A DNA stretch of 64,000 nucleotides, from positions 1 to 64,000 of the forward strand of contig JANJXV010000195.1 of the NCBI GenBank assembly GCA_024803745.1, written 5' to 3'. The position numbers and the translations under genes were made by a program. Origin of the DNA: Megascapheus bottae (lineage: Eukaryota; Chordata; Mammalia; Rodentia; Geomyidae). Below the pieces are notes generated by a model. The model did not search any database and was not told where the DNA came from. It saw only the letters and a program-made list of their open reading frames with translations. The first letter of the stretch is position 1, and every line of letters begins with the position of its first letter. Below, piece after piece: positions 9,681-20,890 of this stretch.

Positions 9681-9871
9681 GGGCTAGAAATGTGGCTCAA
9701 TGGTAGAGTGCTTGGCTAGCATTCATGAAGCCCTGGTTCAATTCCTCAATACTACATAAACAGAAAAGCCCAGAAGTGGCACTGTGGCTCAAGTAGTAGA
9801 GTGCTATCTTTGAGCAAAGGAAGCTCAGAGATGTACCAACGCCCTGAATTCAAGCCTCAGGACTGTCAAAA
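9681..9871 (+). repeat. Dimeric ID-like SINE (plus)
   Basis: GGGCTAGAAATGTGGCTCAA.. to CAGGACTGTCAAAAAG; older subfamily. Confidence 0.8.
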
Positions 9872-10045
9872 AGATTAGTTTGCCAAAACTTTATGCTTTC
9901 CTTGTAAAACACACATTATAACTTGTCCACAAAATTTTTGCAAATGCATTAAAGAGACAAGTGGGCTAGAGAAAATAAATAGGAAAAAACATTAATGAGC
10001 ATTCTATTTTGTTTTTACATTTTATTTATTTCTCTATTTATTTAT

Positions 10046-10180
10046 TGCCAGTCCTGGCTTGAACTCAGGGTCTGAGCACTGTCCTTGGGATTTCTCAAGG
10101 CTAAATAGAGCTCTACCACTTGAGCCACAGCACCACTTCTGGCTTTTTCTATGTATGTGGTACTGAGTGTGGTACTCCTG
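10046..10180 (-). repeat. Dimeric ID-like SINE (minus), truncated
   Basis: Begins TGCCAGTCCTGGCTTGAAC and ends at the first-half tRNA region (GTACTGAGTG), so the 5' part is missing. Confidence 0.75.
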
Positions 10181-10374
10181 GCCTCCGGTTCACATTTATA
10201 GTTTTAACTTTCTGAGTATTCATTTTTAAATACTTATATATTCTTCCTTGCAAATGTTTTTAAAATTATAAGGCATTAAATTACCATGCTTTTGAAAAAG
10301 ATAAGCTGAATGAGGTTGATGCACAATTGCTAACTTTTCTGGACACACATTTTAACTTTAAAATTTCAGTCCTG

Positions 10375-10760
10375 TTGAGTGAGACAAGTCGAGACCTAAG
10401 GAACAAAAGGTGCATGGTATCCCTAATATGTGGCTATTAAATCCAAAGAGTACAAGAGCGAGGACTCAATAACTGCATACCCAAAGCTATGAAAATGGTA
10501 ATGGAAATATAAACATAACTATATAGACATAAAAACCTATGACTCTATAGACATAATGTTTTATTTCTTAAATTAATATGTTTCTATGACATACAAACCT
10601 TTAGCCTAATTTGGATTAAGTTCTAAAAACTAAGTCCCAGTGATTGTAAATAGAGATTCCCTCCTTGAACACTTGTTTGTTAAACTTGTCATTTAAAATA
10701 TGATGTAAAAATCAACATGAATAAATTCTTGAAAAAAATTTCAATCCTGAAATGATTCTG
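10375..10760 (+). mobile_element. L1 3'-end fragment (plus)
   Basis: GAGTGAGACAAGTCGAGACC matches the end of L1 ORF2, followed by a 3' UTR. The part at 10,510-10,710 is shared with 32,037-32,225 (ATAGACATAATGTTTTATT and onward), confirming an interspersed family. Confidence 0.65.
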
Positions 10761-10999
10761 TATCAGAAAAAAAAGCCCTAAACAAAAATTTGCTGAAGTT
10801 TGTTTCAGGCCAAAATTTCAGTATTGCATTTCTCAGTTACTTTTACTTATGTACATTAACCATTTGTGTCCTTTTAATTATAAAAAGTTTTCAACTAATC
10901 ATTGTAGCAAAAATATCTTTAAAGTTATACACAAAGTTAATGTAATCTTCCTTCTGAATCTTGTCTATGTAGCATATGACCCATATGACTTGGCACCAT

Positions 11000-11190
11000 T
11001 TTTTTTCCAGTGCTAGGGCTTGAACTCAGGGCATGGGCACTGTACTTGAGCTTTCTCAAGGCTAGTGCTCTACCACTTGAGCCACAGCACCACCTCAGGC
11101 TTTTTCTTTATATGTGGTACTAAGGAATGGAACCCAGGGCTTTGTGCATGCTAGGCAAGCACTCTACTACTTGGGCACATTCCCAACCTC
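11000..11190 (-). repeat. Dimeric ID-like SINE (minus)
   Basis: TTTTTTTTCCAGTGCTAGGG.. to ..CACATTCCCAACC. Confidence 0.82.
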
Positions 11191-11490
11191 ATTATTTTTA
11201 ACTTCTGTACATTTACTTATTTTTTTAAAAAATATAATATATACCTCATATGGTAGGAATTCCAGTAATGGATGATATAGAAGTGTTTTCTATAAAACTA
11301 TAGTTTAATTATAAGAGGGTTTTTTTTAACTATCCTGGATTGGAAGACTAAAACAAAATACACTAGGATAGTGATATTAAGAAATGCTGATAAGACTCAG
11401 TTGAGTGACTTTGTTGAAGGCCTAGTTGCTAATAAATAGCCCTAGTCCGGGACAAAGTGATAATTACAATTTTATTTTAGTTCTTTATTT

Positions 11491-11714
11491 TTGGTTGTGG
11501 GGCTTGAACTTGGGCCTGGGTGCTGTCCTTGAGCTTCAGCTCAAGACTAGCACTCTACCATTTGAGCCACAGTGCCACTACCAGTTTTCTGGTGGTTAAT
11601 TGGACATAAGAGTCTCACAGACTTTTCTTATTCGGGCTGGCATTGAACGATGGTCCTCGGATCTCAGCCACCTGAATAGCTAGGATTACAGTTGTGAACC
11701 ACAGGCACCAGGCC
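11491..11714 (-). repeat. B1-dID-type SINE (minus)
   Basis: TTGTGGGGCTTGAACTTGGG.. to ..GTGAACCACAGGCACCAGGCC, with ATAATTA repeats on both flanks. Confidence 0.8.
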
Positions 11715-11801
11715 ATAATTATTTCTGACACCTAAATTTAATTCCTGTTTACTAGAAATAATTTGCTGAAAATGTATGATGATCTAAATTTCATTCTCTT
11801 G

Positions 11802-12000
11802 GGTCCAGGAGTGTGGCCTAGTGGTATAATGCTCCACCTAGCATGCACAAAGCCCTGAGATGGATTCCTCAGTCCCACAAACTCAGAAAAAGCCAGAAGT
11901 GGTGCTGTGGTTCAAGTGACAGTGTGCTAGCCTTGAGCAAAAAGTGTCCAAGGACAGTGCCCAAGGCCCTGAGTTCAAGCCCCAGGACTGGTAAAAAATT
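11802..12000 (+). repeat. Dimeric ID-like SINE (plus)
   Basis: GGTCCAGGAGTGTGGCCTAG.. to CAGGACTGGTAAAAAATTAA. Confidence 0.8.
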
Positions 12001-12011
12001 AAAAAAAAATA

Positions 12012-12565
12012 ATAAATTTAATTGTCTTGCCCACAGGACAATTAAACATCTTCTAATACCTTATCTAGAAATTTCAATAGCAAAAGTATTCCTGATTAGT
12101 AACATTATAGTTAATAGGAATAAACTCTAAAAGTAAAAGCAAAGATAAAAACAAAAACCTTTTGAAAATATAGCATCAAGTATGCATTGCCTTTATTTGG
12201 GGGAGTGGGGTCAGTCCTGAGGCTTTGGGTTTTTTGTTTGTTGTTGTTCTATTTTTAGTTGGAGCTGTAGGGCTCCAACTCAGGGCCTGGGGGCTTCTAC
12301 TGCCTAAAGTGTAAGGTAGTAGATTCAAGAGTAATTGTATTTGCATTTTAGCAGCTCTATGTGGTGAGCAGAGAGGTTATTTCTTCTGCTTACAGCTGAG
12401 GAAAGTATGTGATTAGACATTGGTGCCCAAATTAGAGCACTCTGACCCTCTTGCTGGGGAATTTATTGTTCTTATGGATTATCAAGCATTATAACTATTA
12501 TTATATGGTTTTACTGTGCTCAATTCTTGTGTTTGCATATTCTTCCTCACTTTCTTCTTTTTCTT
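12012..12565. other. AT-rich intergenic DNA
   Basis: No exon recognised; only a short antisense ID scrap (about 12,255-12,292, CTCCAACTCAGGGCCTGGGG). Confidence 0.4.
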
Positions 12566-12800
12566 ATTTTGGTGCCTTATCCTGGGGCTTACCTCTGGGA
12601 TAGGGTGCTGTCTCTGACCTTCTTTTGATCAAGGCTGATGGGTTGCCAATTGAGCCACAGCTCCACTTCATGCTTAGAGCAGTTTATTGGAGAAAAGAGT
12701 GTCAGGGACTTTCCTGCCCAAGGTGGCTTCAAACCACAATCTTTAGATCTCAGCCACCTTAGTAACTAGGATTAAAGATATGAGCCACCAGCACCCCGCC
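12566..12800 (-). repeat. B1-dID-type SINE (minus), old
   Basis: GGTGCCTTATCCTGGGGC.. to ..GAGCCACCAGCACCCCGCC; diverged. Confidence 0.75.
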
Positions 12801-12811
12801 TTGCTTTCATC

Positions 12812-13011
12812 TTTTTTTTTTTTTTGCCAGTCCTGGGCTTGGGCTCAGAGCCTGAGCACTGTCCTTGGACTTTCTCAAGGCTAGAGCTCTACCACTTGAG
12901 CCTCAGCACCAATTCCGGCTTTTTTCTATGTATGTGGTACCGAGGAATCGAACCCGGGTCTTCATGCATGCTAGGCAAGCACTTTAACCACTAGGCCAAA
13001 CTCCCGGCCCC
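12812..13011 (-). repeat. Dimeric ID-like SINE (minus) with target duplication
   Basis: Long poly-T, TTGCCAGTCCTGGGCTTGG.. to ..CTCCCGGCCC; flanked by CCTTGCTTTCATCTT on both sides. A young copy. Confidence 0.9.
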
Positions 13012-13414
13012 CTTGCTTTCATCTTTATCAGCACGGTAAGAGTCACCGGCAACAGTCTTAGGCTGTTATCTCTTGCTTTGAGGGAACATCTTTCCTCAGA
13101 ACAACTAGTGGCGGTAGAATAAGTCACCAAATTTGTTATAAATTGAAAATGAAGAAATAGTACTAAATGAATTGAATTTAAGACGAGCTTTGAGCAATCT
13201 ACTTACGTACATACACTTTACAGAAGTGTATGCCCACTTAAGTATCTTCATCCATATTCTATTACTATTCAAATGTAAACTTTGTGGTTTTATAATAGTT
13301 AAGTTTCTTACATTTTAACCAATGATTCAATATTTATACATAAAAATTGGAATTTTAGGGCACTAATTGTATAAATTTATGACTATCATAAATTAGAAAA
13401 AGTATAAAGTTGCA

Positions 13415-13416
13415 GG

Positions 13417-13456
<40 letters not shown>
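13415..13456. repeat. (GT)n microsatellite
   Basis: About 20 GT units at the tail of the next SINE. Confidence 0.92.
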
Positions 13457-13458
<2 letters not shown>

Positions 13459-13677
13459 CCTATTCTGGGACTTGATCCCAGGGTGTGATCACTGTCCCTG
13501 ACCTTTTGTGCTCAAGGCTAGCACTTGAGCAACAGCTCTATATTCAGCTTTTTTGGTAGTGTATTGAAGATAAAGGCTGTCACACACTTTTCTGTTCTGG
13601 CTAATTTTGAACCAGGATGCTTTGATCTTAGCTTCCTGAGTATCTGGGATCACAGGCATGAGACACTGGCAGCTGGC
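13457..13677 (-). repeat. B1-dID-type SINE (minus), old
   Basis: CCTATTCTGGGACTTGATCC.. to ..GGCATGAGACACTGGCAGC. Confidence 0.75.
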
Positions 13678-13679
13678 TT

Positions 13680-14133
13680 AAAATGTACTTTTAAAATTGT
13701 TTACAAAGATTTATTCACAATTTTTAAAAATTGTGGTTGCCATTATACTACATAGTTTATAAGGTATTGGTTCTGTGCTAAAACATTGTAAACTAGAGTC
13801 TAATGAACCTGCATTTTATGAAGTTCTTTCCCTTGTGGTTTAAAACTTTAAAGGAATGCAACCTCCTGTGGCCCAGTTTTCATTTATTGCTTACCCCTGG
13901 CTTCTGTTACTACTAGAGGAAAGAGCTCTTGAACTTGCTACAGATGGTAAATATTTTATTATGTCTTATCTCTGGTATATTTTATGTCAGAATTCTATTG
14001 TTTCACTGAGATTATAATCTATGGAAATAAGGACCTCACATCTCTTCTGAGCTAAAGGGAAAAAAAATATATGGGCTGCAGAGGAAGGTGGGTCATTTGT
14101 GTAGTGAAAAATAGAAAATAAGAATATATCCAA
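13680..14133. other. Intergenic DNA without recognised features
   Basis: AT-rich, no coding pattern or repeat family I can name. Confidence 0.4.
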
Positions 14134-14134
14134 A

Positions 14135-14320
14135 GGCTGGGAGTGTAGCCTAGGGGTAGAGTGCTTGCCTCGAATGCACACACGAAGCCCTGGGTTTGAT
14201 TCCTAGCTACTACATACACATAAAAAGCCTGAAGTGGCACTGTGGCTCAAGTGGCAGAGTGCTTGTCTTTAGCAAAAAGCGTCCAAGGACAGTGCCCAAG
14301 CCCTGAGTTCAAGGCTCTAA
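14135..14320 (+). repeat. Dimeric ID-like SINE (plus)
   Basis: GGCTGGGAGTGTAGCCTAGG.. to CCCTGAGTTCAAGGCTC, with extra ACACAC between A and B boxes. Confidence 0.8.
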
Positions 14321-14390
14321 AATAGAATCTTATTCTTTACTTTTCTTCATTTTCTCCAATATATAAAAGATGGTTAAAAGTTTGAACAAG

Positions 14391-14579
14391 GGCCGGGAGT
14401 CTGGCCTAGTGGTAGAGTGCTTGCCTAGCATGCACGAAGACCCGGGTTCCTCGGTACCACATACATAGCAAAAAGCCAGAAGTGGTGCTGTGGCTCAAGT
14501 GGTAGAGCTCTAGCCTTGAGAAAATCCAGGGACAGTGCTCAGGCCCTGAGCCCAAGCCCAGGACTGGCAAAAAAAAAAA
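14391..14579 (+). repeat. Dimeric ID-like SINE (plus) with target duplication, young
   Basis: GGCCGGGAGTCTGGCCTAGT.. to CCCAGGACTGGCAAAA; flanked by exact AAAAGTTTGAACAAGG copies. Confidence 0.9.
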
Positions 14580-14854
14580 AGTTTGAACAAGGTATATTTT
14601 CAATAATTTATTATCTATAAGTAGTTGAGCAAAGGAATTATCTTTCAACCAGTTTATAATTGAAGGCACTTTTATATGGCTTCTTTTTTTGCATGAGTTC
14701 AATCTTGAAAAGGAGAATATTTTGCCATCTAGATATATCTTCAATAGATTGTCATGTAGTGGAAAAGACAGATATATTATTTCTAAGACAATTTGATATT
14801 ACTTAGAACTTTATGAGGTACATATGTGAAAATTAGGAGAGAATGCATAGTGAC

Positions 14855-15047
14855 GGGCTGGGATTATGGCTTAGTAGTAGAGTGCTTGCCTAGCATGTAT
14901 GAATCCATGGGCTTGATTCCTCAGTACCACATACACCAGAAGAGCCGGAAGTGGTGCTGTGGCTCAAATGGTAGAGTGGCTAGCCTTGAGAAAATTAGCT
15001 CAGGGACAGAACCCAGGCCCTGAGTTCAAGCCCCCAAAGTGGCAAAA
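14855..15047 (+). repeat. Dimeric ID-like SINE (plus)
   Basis: GGCTGGGATTATGGCTTAGT.. to CAAGCCCCCAAAGTGGC. Confidence 0.8.
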
Positions 15048-15156
15048 TATTTGAAAACAAGAATAAGAATACATGTTGTACCAGAACATAAAATACGTAT
15101 TATAATACCTCCATAAAGCTGTTTATCTGAATTTAGAAGAATTACATTTCTAACTA

Positions 15157-15262
15157 GGTGCAAAAGTACATGACTGTAGTCTCAGCTACTCAAGAGCCTG
15201 AGGCAAGATTGTTTGAGTCTAGGAACTCAACGCCAGCCTGGGCTACAGAAGGTTGCCTAATG
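15157..15262 (+). repeat. B1-like monomer (plus)
   Basis: CTAGGTGCAAAAGTACATGA.. GACTGTAGTCTCAGCTACTC.. CCAGCCTGGGCTACAG: a 7SL-derived monomer without the ID half. Confidence 0.65.
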
Positions 15263-15264
15263 TG

Positions 15265-15650
15265 TAAGATACAGAGTTTATGCTTGGGTACATGATTTTT
15301 AAAAAGTTACTGTTGAATGATGACAGGTTCGCTTCGTGGCTGGCTTTGTTGCCTAATAGCCATATAACCACTAACAAAAAGCATTGCCCAAATCTGTTTA
15401 TTTTAACCTAGTGAAAAGATTTACATCGTTGTATATGAATTCTTAGCATGTTCAATGAATACAGAAAGTACATAATTTGAACAAAGGCTGACTCGTGATC
15501 AGTGGTATCTTTTACCTTGAACTTACAAAAGCACCTAATGTCAACATTTACAAGGGAAAAATAAAAACTGTCTGCCCTTCCAAGACAGCTGCAGCTCATT
15601 ACGTGGTTAGTACATCAACATCTGGGAAGGGGAGTGTACAGCTGCAGACA
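15265..15650. other. Unique DNA leading into the CpG island
   Basis: No repeats recognised. A plus-strand open frame runs from 15495 into the island, but its first part shows no protein family signature. Confidence 0.4.
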
Positions 15651-15654
15651 GAAC

Positions 15655-16305
15655 AGGGGCCCGGGGAGTGGAGGGCTGGGGGAGGGAGTCCGGGGGCGCC
15701 GCGGGGGGCGGGGTCAGGGTCGGGCCGGGGTGGGGCAGGGACGCAGCAGGGGGCGGGGCCGGGGTGGGGCTGGGACGCGGCAGGGGGCGGGGCCGAGGCT
15801 GGGTTGCTGCGGGGGGCGGGGCTGAGACAGAGCAGGGGGCGGGGCCAGGGCGCTGCGAGGGGCGGGGCCGGGGCTGGGACCGGGCTGGGGCGCCGGGTCG
15901 TTGGGGAGGATGAGAGGATGGGGGGGATGGGGGCATGGAGGGAGAGCTGGAGCCGCGGTGGTCGGGGCGGCTCCAGCCGAGAGTGCGCAGCGGAGAAGTG
16001 GAGAAGCCCAGAAGCCCCAGGGCGCGGCTCCGCCCTCCAGGGCGGGGACCGGGCACTCGGCGTTCTTTCGAGTCTCCTTTCCCGGCAACCTGGACGGCGA
16101 GCCAGCCCGCGTGGACCCCGGGAACATGGCGTCCGCGGCGGCGTGCGGCTCTGGTCGAGTCCTCCGCCACTGGCCCGGGCTCGGGTCAGGATGACGACCG
16201 CGATTCTGAGGGTCGGGACAGTGACTGGGGTTCGGACGACTCCGCCAGCAGCGACTCCGCGTAAGGTTCTGGGGCAGAAGGCCGGGCCTGTCCCCGCTCC
16301 GTGAG
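15655..16305. promoter_or_regulatory. CpG island with tandem GC boxes
   Basis: Very GC- and CpG-rich. Between about 15,700 and 15,885 an imperfect tandem of about 33-38 bp carries six GGGGCGGGG (T/C) cores, matching the SP1/KLF GC box. The right part (15,950-16,300) looks like a 5' UTR plus first exon. It probably is, or was, a promoter acting rightward. Confidence 0.7.
16126..16261 (+). other. Possible first coding exon of an unidentified gene, frame broken
   Basis: ATG at 16126 (context GGGAACATGG) opens MASAAACGSG but that frame stops at 16192-16194. A second frame overlapping it reads SSATGPGSGQDDDRDSEGRD and then SDWGSDDSASSDSA, an acidic Asp/Ser-rich stretch typical of nuclear-protein N-termini, ending at GC|GTAAGG, a plausible donor at 16262. 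Joining the two needs a one-base shift near 16160, so this is either a sequence error, a pseudogene, or chance. I do not recognise the protein. Confidence 0.3.
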
Positions 16306-16829
16306 GCGGCGTGGGCCTCTCCTCCCCCTCGTGGGCCTCTCCTCCCCCCTCCTGAGCCTCTCCTCCCCCTCGTGGGCCTCTCCTCCCCCTCGTGGGCCTC
16401 TCCTCTCCTCTCCTCCCCCTCGTGGGCCTCTCCTCCATCCTCGTGGGCCTCTCCTCCATCCTCGTGGGCCTCTCCTCTCCTCCCTCCTCGTGGGCCTCTC
16501 CTCCATCCTCGTGGGCCTCTCCTCTCCTCCCTCCTCGTGGGCCTCTCCTCTCCTCTCCTCCCTCCTCGTGGGCCTCTCTCCTCTCCTCCCTCCTCGTGGG
16601 CCTCTCCTCTCCTCCCTCGTCGTGGGCCTCTCCTCTCCTCTCCTCCCTCCTCGTGGGCCTCTCCTCTCCTCTCCTCCCTCCTCGTGGACCTCTCCTCTCC
16701 TCTCCTCCCTCCTCGTGGGCCTCTCCTCTCCTCTCCTCCCTCGTCGTGGGCCTCTCCTCTCCTCTCCTCCCTCCTCGTGGGCCTCTCCTCTCCTCTCCTC
16801 CCTCCTCGTGGGCCTCTCCTCTCCTCTCC

Positions 16830-17867
16830 TCCCTCCTCGTGGGCCTCTCCTCTCCTCTCCTCCCTCGTCGTGGGCCTCTCCTCTCCTCTCCTCCCTCCTC
16901 GTGGGCCTCTCCTCCATCCTCGTGGGCCTCTCCTCTCCTCCCTCCTCGTGGGCCTCTCCTCTCCTCTCCTCCCTCCTCGTGGGCCTCTCCTCCATCCTCG
17001 TGGGCCTCTCCTCTCCTCCCTCCTCGTGGGCCTCTCCTCCATCCTCGTGGGCCTCTCCTCTCCTCCCTCCTCGTGGGCCTCTCCTCTCCTCTCCTCCCTC
17101 CTCGTGGGCCTCTCTCCTCTCCTCCCTCCTCGTGGGCCTCTCCTCTCCTCCCTCGTCGTGGGCCTCTCCTCTCCTCTCCTCCCTCCTCGTGGGCCTCTCC
17201 TCTCCTCTCCTCCCTCCTCGTGGACCTCTCCTCTCCTCTCCTCCCTCCTCGTGGGCCTCTCCTCTCCTCTCCTCCCTCGTCGTGGGCCTCTCCTCTCCTC
17301 TCCTCCCTCCTCGTGGGCCTCTCCTCTCCTCTCCTCCCTCCTCGTGGGCCTCTCCTCTCCTCTCCTCCCTCCTCGTGGGCCTCTCCTCTCCTGTCCTCTC
17401 TCCTCGTGGGCCTCTCCTCTCCTCCCTCCTCGTGGGCCTCTCCTCCCTCCTCGTGGGCCTCTCCTCTCCTCCCTCCTCGTGGGCCTCTCCTCTCCTCTCC
17501 TCCCTCCTAGTGGGCCTCTCCTCTCCTCTCTTCCCTCCTCGTGGGCCTCTCCTCGCCTCCCCCCTCGTGGGCCTCTTCTCTCCTCTCCTCCCTCCTCGTG
17601 GGCCTCTCCTCTCCTCTCCTCCCCCCTCGTGGGCCTCTCCTCTCCTCCCCCCTCGTGGGCCTCTCCTCTCCTCTCCTCCCTGCTCGTGGGCCTCTCCTCC
17701 CTCCTTGTGGGCCTCTGCTCCCTCCTCGTGGGCCTCTCCTCCCTCCTCGTGGGCCTCTCCTCCCCTCTCCTCCCTCCTCGTGGGCCTCTCCTCTCCTCTC
17801 CTCCCTCCTCGTGGGCCTCTCCTCTCCTCTCCTCCCCCTCGTGGGCCTCTCCTCTCCTCTCCTCCCC
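16830..17867. repeat. Higher-order copy 1 of a 1,038-bp segment
   Basis: Landmarks recur 1,038 bp later: GTGGACCT (17,222 and 18,260), CTGTCCTCTC (G at 17,393 and 18,431), CCTAGTGGG (A at 17,509 and 18,547), CTCGCCTCC (G at 17,555 and 18,593), CCTCTGCTCC (G at 17,717 and 18,755). Boundaries are approximate. Confidence 0.85.
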
Positions 17868-18905
17868 CTCGTGGGCCTCTCCTCCATCCTCGTGGGCCTC
17901 TCCTCCATCCTCGTGGGCCTCTCCTCTCCTCCCTCCTCGTGGGCCTCTCCTCCATCCTCGTGGGCCTCTCCTCTCCTCCCTCCTCGTGGGCCTCTCCTCT
18001 CCTCTCCTCCCTCCTCGTGGGCCTCTCCTCCATCCTCGTGGGCCTCTCCTCTCCTCCCTCCTCGTGGGCCTCTCCTCCATCCTCGTGGGCCTCTCCTCTC
18101 CTCCCTCCTCGTGGGCCTCTCCTCTCCTCTCCTCCCTCCTCGTGGGCCTCTCTCCTCTCCTCCCTCCTCGTGGGCCTCTCCTCTCCTCCCTCGTCGTGGG
18201 CCTCTCCTCTCCTCTCCTCCCTCCTCGTGGGCCTCTCCTCTCCTCTCCTCCCTCCTCGTGGACCTCCCCTCTCCTCTCCTCCCTCCTCGTGGGCCTCTCC
18301 TCTCCTCTCCTCCCTCGTCGTGGGCCTCTCCTCTCCTCTCCTCCCTCCTCGTGGGCCTCTCCTCTCCTCTCCTCCCTCCTCGTGGGCCTCTCCTCTCCTC
18401 TCCTCCCTCCTCGTGGGCCTCTCCTCTCCTGTCCTCTCTCCTCGTGGGCCTCTCCTCTCCTCCCTCCTCGTGGGCCTCTCCTCCCTCCTCGTGGGCCTCT
18501 CCTCTCCTCCCTCCTCGTGGGCCTCTCCTCTCCTCTCCTCCCTCCTAGTGGGCCTCTCCTCTCCTCTCTTCCCTCCTCGTGGGCCTCTCCTCGCCTCCCC
18601 CCTCGTGGGCCTCTTCTCTCCTCTCCTCCCTCCTCGTGGGCCTCTCCTCTCCTCTCCTCCCCCCTCGTGGGCCTCTCCTCTCCTCCCCCCTCGTGGGCCT
18701 CTCCTCTCCTCTCCTCCCTGCTCGTGGGCCTCTCCTCCCTCCTTGTGGGCCTCTGCTCCCTCCTCGTGGGCCTCTCCTCCCTCCTCGTGGGCCTCTCCTC
18801 TCCTCTCCTCCCTCCTCGTGGGCCTCTCCTCTCCTCCCCCCTCGTGGGCCTCTCCTCTCCTCTCCTCCCTCCTCGTGGGCCTCTCCTCTCCTCTCCTCCC
18901 TCCTC
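17868..18905. repeat. Higher-order copy 2 of the 1,038-bp segment
   Basis: Same ordered landmarks as the copy to its left with constant spacing, so no unit was gained or lost between them: a very recent tandem duplication. One difference is GACCTCCCCT near 18,261 against GACCTCTCCT. Confidence 0.85.
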
Positions 18906-18999
18906 GTGGGCCTCTCCTCTCCTCTCCTCCCTCCTCGTGGGCCTCTCCTCTCCTCTCCTCCCTCCTCGTGGGCCTCTCCTCTCCTCTCCTCCCTCCTCG

Positions 19000-20890
19000 T
19001 GGGCCTCTCCTCTCCTCTCCTCCCTCCTCGTGGGCCTCTCCTCTCCTCTCCTCCCTCCTCGTGGACCTCTCCTCTCCTCTCCTCCCCCTAGTGGGCCTCT
19101 CCTCCCACTCGTGGGCCTCTCCTCTCCTCTCCTCCATCCTCGTGGGCCTCTGCTCTCCTCTCCTCCCTCCTCGTGGGCCTCTCCTCTCCTCTCCTCCCTC
19201 CTCGTGGGCCTCTCCTCTCCTCCCACCTCGTGGGCCTCTCCTCTCCTCTCCTCCCTCCTCGTGGGCCTCTCCTCTCCTCCCCCCTCGTGGACCTCTCCTC
19301 TCCTCTCCTCCCCCCTCGTGGGCCTCTCCTCTCCTCTCCTCCATCCTCGTGGGCCTCTCCTCTCCTCCCCCCTCGTGGGCCTCTCCTCTCCTCTCCTCCC
19401 TCCTTGTGGGCCTCTCCTCTCCTCCCTCCTCGTGGGCCTCTCCTCTCCTCCCTCCTCGTGGGCCTCTCCTCCATCCTCGTGGGCCTCTACTCTCCTCCCT
19501 CCTCGTGGGCCTCTCCTCTCCTCTCCTCCCTCCTCGTGGGCCTCTCCTCTCCTCTCCTCCCTCCTCGTGGGCCTCTCCTCTCCTCTCCTCCCTCCTCTTG
19601 AGCCTCTCCTCTCCTCTCCTCCCTCCTCGTGGGCCTCTCCTCTCCTCTCCTCCCCCCTCGTGGGCCTCTCCTCTCCTCTCCTCCATCCTCGTGGGCCTCT
19701 CCTCTCCTCCCCCCTCGTGGGCCTGTCCTCTCCTCTCCTCCCTCCTCGTGGGCCTCTCCTCTCCTCTCCTCCCTCCTCGTGGGCCTCTCCTCTCCTCCCT
19801 CCTCGTGGGCCTCTCCTCTCCTCTCCTCCTCCTCGTGGGCCTCTCCTCCCCCTCGTGGGCCTCTCCTCCCTCCTCGTGGGCCTCTCCTCTCCTCTCCTCT
19901 CCTCCCCCCTCGTGGGCCTCTCCTCTCCTCTCCTCCCTCCTGGTGGGCCTCTCCTCTCCTCTCCTCCCTCCTCGTGGGCCTCTCCTCTCCTCTCCTCCCT
20001 CCTCGTGGGCCTCTCCTCCATCCTCGTGGGCCTCTCCTCTTCTCCCTCCTCGTGGGCCTCTCCTCTCCTCTCCTCCCCTCCTCATGGGCCTCTCCTCTCC
20101 TCTCCTCCCTCGTCGTGGGCCTCTCCTCTCCTCTCCTCCCTCCTCGTGGGCCTCTCCTCTCCTCTCCTCCCTCCTCGTGGACCTCTCCTCTCCTCTCCTC
20201 CCCCCTCGTGGGCCTCTCCTCTCCTCTCCTCCCTCCTCGTGGGCCTCTCCTCTCCTGTCCTCCCTCCTCGTGGGCCTCTCCTCTCCTCTCCTCCCTCCTC
20301 GTGGGCCTCTCCTCCATCCTCGTGGGCCTCTCCTCTCCTCCCTCCTCGTGGGCCTATCCTCCATCCTCGTGGGCCTCTCCTCTCCTCCCTCCTCGTGGGC
20401 CTCTCCTCTCCTCTCCTCCCTCGTCGTGGGCCTCTCCTCTCCTCTCCTCCCTCCTCGTGGGCCTCTCCTCTCCTCTCCTCCCTCCTCGTGGGCCTCTCCT
20501 CTCCACTCCTCCCTCCTCGTGGGCCTCTCCTCTCCTCTCCTCCCTCCTCGTGGGCCTCTCCTCTCCTCTCCTCCCTCCTCGTGGGCCTCTCCTCTCCTCT
20601 CCTCCCTCCTCGTGGCCCTCTCCTCTCCTCTCCTCCCTCCTCGTGGGCCTCTCCTCTCCTCTCCTCCCTCCTCGTGGGCCTCTCCTCTCCTCTCCTCCCT
20701 CCTCGTGGGCCTCTCCTCTCCTCTCCTCCCTCCTCGTGGGCCTCTCCTCTCCTCCCTCCTCGTGGCCCTCTCCTCCCTCCTTGTGGGCCTCTCCTCTCCT
20801 CCCTCCTCGTGGGCCTCTCCTCTCCTCTCCTCCCTCCTTGTGGGTCTCTCCTCTCCTCTCTTCCCTCCTAGTGGGTCTCTCCTCTCCTCT
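19000..20890. repeat. Higher-order copy 1 of an about 2,172-bp period
   Basis: Rare variants CCCACTCG (A at 19,107), CTCTTGAGCC (C at 19,597), CTGGTGGG (T at 19,941), CTCATGGG (20,081), CCTATCC (A at 20,356), CTCCACTCC (A at 20,505), GTGGCCCTC (G at 20,762) recur in the same order in the next segment. Ends are approximate. Confidence 0.85.
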
